Source: a bacterium UBA4883 (GTDB lineage Bacteria > Bacillota > Clostridia > Oscillospirales > Acutalibacteraceae). From it: a stretch of 10,487 nucleotides of DNA. Below the pieces are notes generated by a model. The model did no database searches. It saw only the letters and a list, made by a program, of their open reading frames with translations, and had not been told where the DNA came from. The stretch's first letter is position 1; every line of letters starts with the position of its first letter. Made by a program: the position numbers and the translations under genes. The stretch is taken from NCBI GenBank assembly GCA_002399225.1, contig DHDF01000033.1:1-10487 (forward strand), written 5' to 3'. Below, one piece after another: positions 1 to 6,263 of the stretch.

Positions 1-17
1 GCGCTGTTTTTATCCAT
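1..17 (-). CDS. Start of an unidentified gene running off the left edge
   Basis: Only the first five codons are inside the window, reading MDKNS on the minus strand from an ATG at 17-15. The call rests on the start signal: a perfect AGGAGG at 31-26 on the minus strand, 8 nt before the ATG. The product cannot be identified from five residues. It lies 131 nt downstream of the small gene at 148-372, on the same strand. Both proteins begin M-acidic-K-N, which may be chance or may mean tandem paralogues. Confidence 0.6.
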
Positions 18-50
18 AAAATCATCCTCCTAACACTTACTTTGAAACCT

Positions 51-80
51 TGTATCTCTAATAACATTTTATGGTGACAA
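51..80 (-). promoter_or_regulatory. Possible promoter for the left-edge gene
   Basis: On the minus strand TTGTCA (80-75) matches the sigma-A -35 at five of six bases. GATACA (56-51) is a weak -10 match (three of six) after an 18-bp spacer. Transcription would then begin near 44, just upstream of the AGGAGG at 31-26. The -35 overlaps a short inverted repeat, ACAAT-TTC-ATTGT (77-89), which could be an operator. The weak -10 keeps confidence low. Read-through from the gene at 148-372 is the alternative, because I see no convincing terminator between the two genes. Confidence 0.3.
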
Positions 81-147
81 TTTCATTGTGTTACAGGAAT
101 TCTTTTGTGGATAATTAAAAACGGATGGCTGGGAAAGAGGGGAAGAT

Positions 148-372
148 TCAGCCGATAAACCCGATGGTGCTGCCTTGTTCCAGGTTCCTGACCGCGTTTT
201 GAATTCGATTCTTCGCTTCATCCCCAGTCGAAGCGCTTTCCACATACCGGATCACGGACTTCTGACCGGCGTCATCCAGCAAAGCAAAGTTCCTCATTGC
301 GTCTTGATGCTGGGCCAGAGACATCATCAGACCGATCGGCATTTCGCCGGCACCGATTTTATTTTTTTCCAT
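148..372 (-). CDS. Small conserved-type helical protein, function unknown
   Basis: This is a 74-residue protein on the minus strand. The ATG at 372-370 was chosen because a strong AGGAGGG-type ribosome site lies just upstream (about 385-380); a start farther upstream in the same frame would put that site inside the gene. The stop is TGA at 150-148. The sequence looks wholly alpha-helical and soluble, with no signal peptide, membrane segment or cysteine. A Met/Leu-rich stretch (about residues 11-20) is followed by an AM..FALLDDAGQKSVI segment and a C-terminal helix ending RNLEQG. The spacing of A/F/L and the final R-I...L-x-x-G resembles short clostridial hypothetical proteins and, more loosely, the C-terminal helices of YdeI/OmpD-associated (OmdA) domains. 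That resemblance is from memory and unproven. It is transcribed divergently from thyX. Confidence 0.72.
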   Translation of the reverse strand: MEKNKIGAGEMPIGLMMSLAQHQDAMRNFALLDDAGQKSVIRYVESASTGDEAKNRIQNAVRNLEQGSTIGFIG

Positions 373-402
373 TTGAAATCCCTCCTGCTTTTGATTTGTT
401 GC

Positions 403-432
403 TATTATTCCATGAATCGAGCAAAACCATAC
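403..432 (-). promoter_or_regulatory. Possible promoter of the small minus-strand gene
   Basis: Read on the minus strand, GTATG (432-428) is followed after 16 nt by GGAATAATA (411-403), which would start transcription about 24 nt before the ATG. This arrangement partly fits forespore sigma-F promoters (GYWTA, then GGnrAnAnTn) with several mismatches. AATAAT (409-404) could equally be a sigma-A -10 without a recognisable -35. The position is sensible but the sequence match is weak. Confidence 0.22.
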
Positions 433-483
433 GAAATTTGGCGATGAACGAAAAACGGTTAAACTGACTGAAAGTTGAAAAAG

Positions 484-512
484 TTGCATCGCGCGGAATA
501 TTTTGTTATAAT
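484..512 (+). promoter_or_regulatory. Extended -10 promoter of the thyX operon
   Basis: A perfect TATAAT lies at 507-512, preceded by TG at 504-505 in the TGn extended -10 position. A partial -35, TTGCAT (484-489), sits exactly 17 bp upstream. The extended -10 would compensate for the weak -35. Transcription would start near 519, leaving a short leader of about 32 nt before thyX. It is the only strong promoter I see ahead of the plus-strand gene block. Confidence 0.75.
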
Positions 513-550
513 AAGCCGAATTGAAAATCCACGATTAAGAGTTGAGAGAA

Positions 551-1324
551 ATGGCAAAAGTTACATTGATTGCATATACACCCTCTCCGGATCAGTTGGT
601 CGCTCAGGCGGCCCGGCTCTGCTACTCTTCGGCTTCCGTTGGAGAGATTGGGGACAGCCTTACGCCCCAAAAAGCGGCGTCTTTGGTGGAGATGCTCGAA
701 AATATGGGCCATGGCAGCCCGACCGAACACGCTTCTTTCACTTTTGGAATTGAAGGGGTCTCAAGGTCCTTTCTCGCCCAGATCACCCGGCACCGGATTG
801 CCTCCTACAGTGTGAAAAGCCAGCGCTATGTTGATGAGCGGAATTTCAGCTTTGTGATCCCGCCTGAAATTGATGCAGTCCCAGAGGCCAGAACGGAGTT
901 CCTCGAAGCGATGGAGGAGGATCGAAAACGGTATGAATCCATTTCCAGTCTGCTGCGGGAAAAGCATAAAAAACGTCTGATGGACTCTGGAAAACCGGAA
1001 AAGCAGGCGGGATCGGAAGCTCGCAAACTGGCAGGGGAAGACGCCCGCTTTGTTTTGCCCAATGCCTGCACGACTCAGATGATCTGCACCTTTGACGCCA
1101 GGTCGCTGAACCATTTCTTCTCTTTGCGCTGCTGTAACCGCGCTCAGTGGGAGATCAGAGGAGTTGCCGTCCAGATGCTCCGCCTTGTGCGGCAGGCGGC
1201 GCCAGCCTTGTTTTGCAAGGCGGGACCGCCGTGTGTAAAGGGAGCGTGTCCCGAGGGAAAGATGACCTGCGGTAAAGCGGAGGAAGTACGGGCGTTTTTC
1301 TCCCGCTTGGGGACAAATCCATGA
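551..1324 (+). CDS. thyX: FAD-dependent thymidylate synthase ThyX
   Basis: ThyX converts dUMP to dTMP in the cytoplasm using methylenetetrahydrofolate, FAD and NADPH, and releases THF rather than DHF. The 257-residue protein carries the family signature RHR-x7-S at residues 80-90 (RHRIASYSVKS), followed by R92. Other family-typical segments are SPTEHASF (56-63), the EDARFVLP segment (163-170) with R166, and RAQWEIR (197-203). The ATG at 551 is preferred over an in-frame TTG at 542 because it gives the normal family N-terminus (MAKVTLIAYTP). The ribosome site is weak (AAGAG at 537-541). The C-terminal tail has four cysteines (C222, C228, C233, C240), absent from the textbook catalytic core but, as I recall, present in other clostridial ThyX proteins. 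It is first in the operon, and its stop overlaps the kinase start as ATGA. Confidence 0.96.
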   Translation: MAKVTLIAYTPSPDQLVAQAARLCYSSASVGEIGDSLTPQKAASLVEMLENMGHGSPTEHASFTFGIEGVSRSFLAQITRHRIASYSVKSQRYVDERNFSFVIPPEIDAVPEARTEFLEAMEEDRKRYESISSLLREKHKKRLMDSGKPEKQAGSEARKLAGEDARFVLPNACTTQMICTFDARSLNHFFSLRCCNRAQWEIRGVAVQMLRLVRQAAPALFCKAGPPCVKGACPEGKMTCGKAEEVRAFFSRLGTNP

Positions 1325-1995
1325 GCGGTCGCCTGCTTACGGTCGACGGGTTGGACGGCAGCGGAAAGGCCACTCAGACGGAACTGCTCTGCGAGGCACT
1401 GAATCAGCGCGGGATTCAGCTGCGCCGGGTGTCATTCCCGGATTATTCTTCAATGTCTTCCGCGCCCGTTCGGATGTATCTGGACGGAGAATTCGGCAGC
1501 CGGCCGGAAGAGGTGAATGCCTATGCCGCCTCGTCGTTCTTCGCAGTGGATCGGTTTGCCAGTTATGTCCGCGACTGGCGGAAAGACTATTTGGAAGGAA
1601 CACTGATCGTCGCAGACCGTTACACTACGTCTAACATGATTTACCAGCTTCCAAAACTGTCTAAAAAAGACTGGGACGGCTTTCTTCAGTGGCTTCAGGA
1701 TTTTGAATACGAAAAGCTCCGACTGCCCAGACCGGATCTCACCGTTTATCTGGAGATGCCAACGGAGATTTCTCAGAGGCTGCTGGACAAGCGTTACCAG
1801 AACGGCGGCAAACGGGATATTCATGAAAGCAATCTCGGTTATCTGGCAGCCTGCAGGGAAAGCGCCGCTTATGCCGCCGGGCACCTCGGCTGGAGGACGA
1901 TTGCCTGTGAAGAAGGGCAAAGGCTCAGAAAGCGTAAAGAGATTCATGAGGAACTGCTAAAACTCGTTTTGGAGGAATTCCATGTTAAAATTTAG
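1321..1995 (+). CDS. tmk: Thymidylate kinase (dTMP kinase)
   Basis: It phosphorylates dTMP to dTDP with ATP, the step after ThyX. The 224-residue P-loop protein has a Walker A motif GLDGSGK at residues 10-16, FPDY at 39-42, the DRY motif of dTMP kinases at 99-101 (continuing TTSNM), RPDL at 137-140 and a lid-like region with K164, R165 and D166. The sequence is somewhat divergent from classical Tmk: GLDGSGKATQ replaces the usual GIDGSGKSTQ. The genome may therefore have a second, canonical tmk elsewhere. The 4-nt ATGA overlap with thyX, and GGGGA (1309-1313) seven nt upstream, fix the start. The pairing with thyX strongly supports dTMP as the substrate. Confidence 0.9.
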   Translation: MSGRLLTVDGLDGSGKATQTELLCEALNQRGIQLRRVSFPDYSSMSSAPVRMYLDGEFGSRPEEVNAYAASSFFAVDRFASYVRDWRKDYLEGTLIVADRYTTSNMIYQLPKLSKKDWDGFLQWLQDFEYEKLRLPRPDLTVYLEMPTEISQRLLDKRYQNGGKRDIHESNLGYLAACRESAAYAAGHLGWRTIACEEGQRLRKRKEIHEELLKLVLEEFHVKI

Positions 1996-2896
1996 TTTTC
2001 CAGAACTGTCGGATCGGAAATGGCTTTCGCCAATCCTGTCCGCGAGCGGAAAACTGGGCAGCGAGTGGGCCTTTGGCACGCTGTTCATCTGGAAAAACAC
2101 CTATTATTCTAAAATTTGTCGTGTAGACGGCTGCACGCTGCTGTGTTTCAGCGGTCCCCGGCACACTTATAATATGCCGCTGTGCGAAAATGAGAGCCGC
2201 CTTCCGGAGATGATCGATCTGATGATTGAAGACGCAACTGAAAAAGGCCATCCGTTTCAGCTTTGGGGTGCAACCGAAGATCAGATGGAAAAGCTGAAAC
2301 GGTTTTTTCCGGGTCGGTTTTTGTACAGCCTGGACCGGGACGGCTCTGATTATCTCTACAAATCGGAAGACCTGATCCGTCTGGCCGGCCGAAAATTTCA
2401 TGGCAAACGCAATCATATTTCTCAGTTTGAGCGGAAGTATGATTGGAGCTATGAAGATCTTTGCCAGGAAAACTTGGTGGACTGCCGCTTGATTGCAAAG
2501 CAGTGGTGCAAAACTCACGGTTGCCGTGATCAGGACGGTTTTGCAAGCGAGCCATGTGCGATTGACCGGGCTCTGGATCATTTTGAAGGTCTTCACCTCG
2601 CGGGCGGGCTGATCCGTGTTTCAGGAGAGCCGGTTGCTTTCACCATCGGCGAAGAGATCAATCCAAAGGCCTATCTTCTCCATTTTGAAAAGGCGCTGGA
2701 TGGGTACGATGGGCTCTATGCCGTGATCAATCATGAATACGCCGCAAGGCATTTGGAACAGTATGAATTGATTAACCGGGAAGAAGACATGGGGATCGAG
2801 GGGCTACGGAAAGCAAAACTTTCCTATCATCCGGCTCTGCTCCTAAACCGGTACCGGGTGACCCTCGCTGAAAAAAACGGAGATGCAGAAACTTGA
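1982..2896 (+). CDS. DUF2156 protein (LPG_synthase_C-like, stand-alone)
   Basis: This 304-residue soluble protein belongs to the DUF2156 family, related to the C-terminal catalytic domain of MprF, which moves amino acids from aminoacyl-tRNA to phosphatidylglycerol and has a double GNAT-like fold. Features seen are SDYLY (122-126), LAGRKFHGKRNHISQF (134-149), typical of the family, and the hallmark INREEDMGIEGLRKAKLSY (264-282). Unlike MprF it has no membrane segments. The substrate of the free-standing clostridial forms is, as far as I know, not established. GGAGG (1971-1975) six nt before the ATG defines the start. The gene overlaps the kinase by 14 nt and the next gene by 4 nt. It ends in a TGA nested in the TTGA of the next gene's start. 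Confidence 0.88.
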   Translation: MLKFSFPELSDRKWLSPILSASGKLGSEWAFGTLFIWKNTYYSKICRVDGCTLLCFSGPRHTYNMPLCENESRLPEMIDLMIEDATEKGHPFQLWGATEDQMEKLKRFFPGRFLYSLDRDGSDYLYKSEDLIRLAGRKFHGKRNHISQFERKYDWSYEDLCQENLVDCRLIAKQWCKTHGCRDQDGFASEPCAIDRALDHFEGLHLAGGLIRVSGEPVAFTIGEEINPKAYLLHFEKALDGYDGLYAVINHEYAARHLEQYELINREEDMGIEGLRKAKLSYHPALLLNRYRVTLAEKNGDAET

Positions 2897-3768
2897 TTGG
2901 TCTGGCCGAATGGAAAATGCGCGCGGAGCTTGCCCAGCTATGGCAGGCCTGTTTTCATGAACCCAGAAGATATCCGACCTATTTTTTAAACAATTATTTT
3001 CGGCCGGAAGATTGCTTGGTTTACCAGGTGCACGGGGAAATTGCCGCCGCGGTTTATTTGCTCCCCGCGCGGGTAGTGCTGTCCGATGGAACGGCACAGG
3101 CTCATTATATTTTTGCGGCCGGAACTCAGCCGCATTTTCGTTCCCGCGGATTCATGGCCTCGCTTTTGGCGTACGCGGCGCTTTATGGGACCAAACGCGG
3201 GGATCAATATTCCGTTGTTCTGCCAGCGGACCAGCCACTTTATTCTTATTATGAACGAAATTGCTATACTAATTATTATAAAATCCGATCTGTGCCGGTT
3301 CCCCGTGCCTGCCTGGTGCGGGCGGGTGCAAAGCTTCCGCTTGGAAGAAGCCTGGCATTCCCTTCGGAACTGAACGGCCTGCGCAACTCTGTTCTGTCCC
3401 AGGTACCCGGTTCTGTCCTGTGGAGCAGCAAACGGTTTTCCTTTACAGCGGGATTCGGTTCCATTTATGGGGATGAACTGGTGTGTTCCGGACGGCCCGG
3501 GCGTCATTCCTATGCGTTTTGCAGAAGAACGGCTCGAGACGCCTGTTCCATCCGGGAGGCAATGATCTTTCCCGCCGGTTTTCCGGAACTTGCCGCCGCC
3601 ATTTTAAAGCGTTTTCCCGCTGAAAGGTATGAGTTTCGCCTACCGGCGGACCAAAAACTGTTTTTGGGGGAAGGAACAGAAGAATGGTGCGGGATGATCC
3701 GCCCGATCGGCGGAGCGGCGCTCGTAACGTCCGCCTCGGCTCCATATCTTGGACTGGCACTGGATTAG
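2893..3768 (+). CDS. Eis-like GNAT family N-acetyltransferase
   Basis: This is a 291-residue GNAT protein that probably transfers an acetyl group from acetyl-CoA to an unknown amine. The N-terminal domain shows the acetyl-CoA binding pattern TQPHFRSRGFMASLL (residues 78-92, with R83 and G86), then YSVVLPADQPLYSYYE (106-121), typical of Eis-type (GNAT_9) enzymes. A second domain ends with EWCGMIRPIGG. At 291 residues it is shorter than mycobacterial Eis (about 400), but similar to many clostridial homologues. I chose the TTG start at 2893 because it forms a TTGA overlap with the DUF2156 stop and has GGAG at 2879-2882. The first internal ATG (2917) lacks a ribosome site. The tight overlap suggests co-translation with the DUF2156 protein and perhaps a shared pathway. 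Confidence 0.86.
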   Translation: MIGLAEWKMRAELAQLWQACFHEPRRYPTYFLNNYFRPEDCLVYQVHGEIAAAVYLLPARVVLSDGTAQAHYIFAAGTQPHFRSRGFMASLLAYAALYGTKRGDQYSVVLPADQPLYSYYERNCYTNYYKIRSVPVPRACLVRAGAKLPLGRSLAFPSELNGLRNSVLSQVPGSVLWSSKRFSFTAGFGSIYGDELVCSGRPGRHSYAFCRRTARDACSIREAMIFPAGFPELAAAILKRFPAERYEFRLPADQKLFLGEGTEEWCGMIRPIGGAALVTSASAPYLGLALD

Positions 3769-3791
3769 AATAAATTAAGGAGGAAAAAAGG

Positions 3792-4331
3792 ATGGTTTAT
3801 CTATTTCTTGCACAGGGATTTGAAGAAACGGAAGCGGTTGCCCCGGTGGATTTGCTGCGCCGCGCCGGCGCAGGCGTGAAAACCGTCGGAATCGGGGGGC
3901 AGCACATCACAGGCGTCAACGGAATCGAAGTGACCGCAGACATCGCGGACACGCAGATTTCGGTCGATGATATGGAAATGGTTGTTCTGCCGGGAGGCGT
4001 ACCGGGGACGAACAATCTGGAAAACTCGCCGATTGTCCGCGCCAGCATTCAGTACTGCGTTCAGAACGGGAAGAAGGTTGCGGCTATCTGCGCGGCACCG
4101 TCCATTCTGGGGCATATGGGACTCCTCTCCGGCCATTCCGCCGTTTGCTATCCGGGCTATGAAAAGGAACTGTCCGGGGCCAAAATCGCATCCGAGCCGG
4201 TTTGCGTCAGCGGCAATTTCATTACGGCGCGCGGCGCCGGTGTTGCCATTCCTTTCGGGCTGAAACTGGTGGAGGTTCTTTTTGACAAACAGAAAGCGAA
4301 TGAAATCAAGAAACAGGTTCAGTGTGTGTGA
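3792..4331 (+). CDS. DJ-1/PfpI family protein (YajL/ThiJ type)
   Basis: The 179-residue protein is a clear DJ-1 superfamily member. GFEETEAV (9-16) carries the conserved acidic residue (E14). VVLPGGVPG (64-72) and AAICAAPSILG (97-107) follow, with the nucleophile-elbow cysteine at C100, and then ITARGAGVAIPFGLKLVE (144-161). Family members act as redox sensors, glyoxalases, deglycases or chaperones; which applies here cannot be told from sequence. AAGGAGGA (3777-3784) precedes the ATG by about 7 nt, and the gap from the GNAT gene is 23 nt. The stop TGA overlaps the start of the cyclo-ligase (GTGA), so the two are likely translationally coupled. Confidence 0.93.
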   Translation: MVYLFLAQGFEETEAVAPVDLLRRAGAGVKTVGIGGQHITGVNGIEVTADIADTQISVDDMEMVVLPGGVPGTNNLENSPIVRASIQYCVQNGKKVAAICAAPSILGHMGLLSGHSAVCYPGYEKELSGAKIASEPVCVSGNFITARGAGVAIPFGLKLVEVLFDKQKANEIKKQVQCV

Positions 4332-4915
4332 AAAACATTAGAGAGGTAAAAAAAAATCTGCGAGTACAATGCCGACGATACCGGGAACAGATGGATCCTG
4401 AGGAAAAGGCGCGGTATGACGATGTTATTTTGCACCGGTTTCTCTCTCTGAGAGAATACCGGCATGCGAGAATGGTTTTTACTTATGTCAGCAAACCGAT
4501 TGAGGTTGACACCGCCACCCTGATCCGCGCCGTTCTTGCATCCGGCAGAAAAGTTGCGGCGCCGCTTTGCTTCCCCGAAACCTGTGGCATGAAATTTTAT
4601 GAAATTCGGTCGCTGGAGGATCTGACGGTCGGTTCCTACGGCGTTCTGGAGCCGGTTCCCAGCGGTCCGCATGCAGAAGTTTCCGAAAGGGATCTCTGTG
4701 TTGTGCCGGGGTTCAGCTTTGATTCCCATGGGTATCGATTAGGGTATGGAAAGGGATACTATGACCGCTTTCTTTCTGATTTTCAGGGGATTACCATAGG
4801 GCTTTGTTATTCCGGCTGTGTGAAGGCGGACCTTCCGCATGGGTACTATGATAGACCTGTGAACATTCTTGTTACGGAAAAATACATTCACAGGATTCCA
4901 AGAAAAAAAATTTAA
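4328..4915 (+). CDS. 5-formyltetrahydrofolate cyclo-ligase
   Basis: It converts 5-formyl-THF to 5,10-methenyl-THF with ATP, returning a storage folate to the active one-carbon pool that ThyX draws on. The protein is 195 residues from the GTG at 4328, a normal size for the family. The hallmark GYGKGYYDR lies at 139-147. KPIEVDT (56-62) contains the conserved Glu, and the N-terminal basic segment KKNLR (8-12) is usual for the ATP site. GTG at 4328 was chosen because it overlaps the DJ-1 stop as GTGA. Another in-frame GTG at 4322 would add two residues and cannot be excluded, since the only nearby ribosome site (AGG, 4315-4317) is weak. Its location in the thyX operon supports a folate/dTMP role. 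Confidence 0.93.
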   Translation: MKNIREVKKNLRVQCRRYREQMDPEEKARYDDVILHRFLSLREYRHARMVFTYVSKPIEVDTATLIRAVLASGRKVAAPLCFPETCGMKFYEIRSLEDLTVGSYGVLEPVPSGPHAEVSERDLCVVPGFSFDSHGYRLGYGKGYYDRFLSDFQGITIGLCYSGCVKADLPHGYYDRPVNILVTEKYIHRIPRKKI

Positions 4916-4964
4916 AAGTTTTATAAGATCAAGTTTTGCAGGAAGGGGGGGGAAAAAAACGGAT

Positions 4965-6263
4965 ATGAAGGAGGACGACTGGCTGACGGAACGCGCGCAC
5001 CGGGAAAGAATTGAAAATTTTCGTCTTCAGATAAAAGAGGAGGAAGATGAACCCTCAAGACAGGATATTTACAGCCGCAGTTCTGCTGCAAGGCCTGCTC
5101 CAGGAGCAAGAGTCGGCGGTCACAGAAGACTTGAGGAGGAAGAGGAGCGGCAGGCTGTAGTTTGGCAGAAAATGATGGCGCTTCATCAGCTGCGCAACCG
5201 AGAAAAGGGCCGGAAAAACAAGCGCTTTTTTCGTTTGGTTTGGTTCTCCATGGTCTTGTTCGTTTCCCTCCTCCTCGCCCGCTATCTTGTAACGGGCATT
5301 CACGACATGCTCGCGATTGGGCGAACAGAGATCAGCGTAACGGTCGAAATTCCGCAAAAGGCGACCGAAAGCCAAGTCGCTCAGGTGCTGCATCAGGACG
5401 GAGTTATTCAGGATGAAAAATTTTTCCTGTTTTTTGCCAAACTGACGAAAGCCCCGAAGCAGTACACCGGTGGAAGCTTTCAGGTCCACACCAATATGGA
5501 TTATGAAGCTTTGATTCATACCCTTCAGTCCAATGCGCACCGGGTGGATACGGTAAAGCTGACGTTTCCGGAAGGGATCAATGCGCTGGAAATTGCCAAC
5601 TTGCTGCAACAGAACGGGATCTGCCCCGCAAAGGATGCAGAAACGGTCTTTAACAGCAGCAGCCTGGATGAGAATTTTGAGATGCTGCAGCAGATCACTG
5701 ATCCCTCGGAACGCTATTACAGGCTGGAGGGTTATTTGTTTCCGGATACGTATGAATTTTTCAAAAATGAGGACCCCAAACAGGCGGTTACCAAACTGAT
5801 TGCCAACTGCAACCGGAAACTGACCAAGCAGATCCGGCAAAAGGCCGAAGACAGTGGAATGACGGTGGATCAGATGCTGACGCTTGCTTCGATGATCCAG
5901 GCGGAGGCCGCCGATAAAAATGATATGTACGAAGTATCCAGTGTTTTTCATAACCGGCTTGAAAGCGACAAACAGACGCTGCTGCATTTGTCTTCCGATT
6001 CCACGATTTATTATCCTTACCGAAAGCTTTCGCTGGTGCCGGAAAATATCCGGGACACCTACAAAAGCCGGTATGACACCTATTTGATCGAAGGTCTTCC
6101 GCCCGGTCCGATTTGCAGCCCCGGAATGGATGCGATCGACGCCGCCCTGAATCCCGCTTCCACTCACTATTATTATTTCTGTCACGACGCAAACGGAAAA
6201 GCCTATTATGCCAGAACGGCGGTTGGCCATGAGATCAATCTGAAGAAAGCGGGGTTGAGATAA
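4965..6263 (+). CDS. mltG: Endolytic transglycosylase MltG (YceG family)
   Basis: MltG cleaves nascent glycan strands at the outer face of the membrane and is thought to set glycan length. The 432-residue protein has a charged cytoplasmic N-terminus of about 87 residues, rich in Glu/Arg and probably coiled, then one membrane helix (about 88-110) and an extracytoplasmic YceG domain. Family landmarks are LEGYLFPDTYEF (254-265), LTLASMIQAEA (305-315), VFHNRL (327-332) and GLPPGPICSPG (377-387). E314 aligns with a Glu conserved in the ASxxExE motif; the first acidic position is Gln (Q312). The ATG at 4965 follows a long G-rich ribosome site (4941-4952). Starting at 4869 would overlap the cyclo-ligase by 47 nt and add residues unlike the family. 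It ends in TAATG, overlapping the next start by one base. Confidence 0.94.
   Translation: MKEDDWLTERAHRERIENFRLQIKEEEDEPSRQDIYSRSSAARPAPGARVGGHRRLEEEEERQAVVWQKMMALHQLRNREKGRKNKRFFRLVWFSMVLFVSLLLARYLVTGIHDMLAIGRTEISVTVEIPQKATESQVAQVLHQDGVIQDEKFFLFFAKLTKAPKQYTGGSFQVHTNMDYEALIHTLQSNAHRVDTVKLTFPEGINALEIANLLQQNGICPAKDAETVFNSSSLDENFEMLQQITDPSERYYRLEGYLFPDTYEFFKNEDPKQAVTKLIANCNRKLTKQIRQKAEDSGMTVDQMLTLASMIQAEAADKNDMYEVSSVFHNRLESDKQTLLHLSSDSTIYYPYRKLSLVPENIRDTYKSRYDTYLIEGLPPGPICSPGMDAIDAALNPASTHYYYFCHDANGKAYYARTAVGHEINLKKAGLR

Noticed and set aside
175..447. Plus-strand 90-codon open frame over the small gene
   Set aside because: It lacks a ribosome site and is the complement of the better supported minus-strand gene with a strong Shine-Dalgarno.
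3240..3290. AT-rich patch with TATACT and TATAAA words inside the GNAT gene, possibly an internal promoter
   Set aside because: No matching -35 at proper spacing, and the patch encodes a Tyr/Asn/Lys-rich conserved stretch, which explains the composition.
4916..4964. Possible promoter between the cyclo-ligase and mltG (TATAAG near 4922)
   Set aside because: No -35 at acceptable spacing was found. The gap is short and better explained by operon read-through.
5055..6230. A 391-codon minus-strand open frame opposite mltG
   Set aside because: It overlaps a clear MltG reading frame, and its translation shows no family motif and looks low in complexity. It is a shadow of codon bias.
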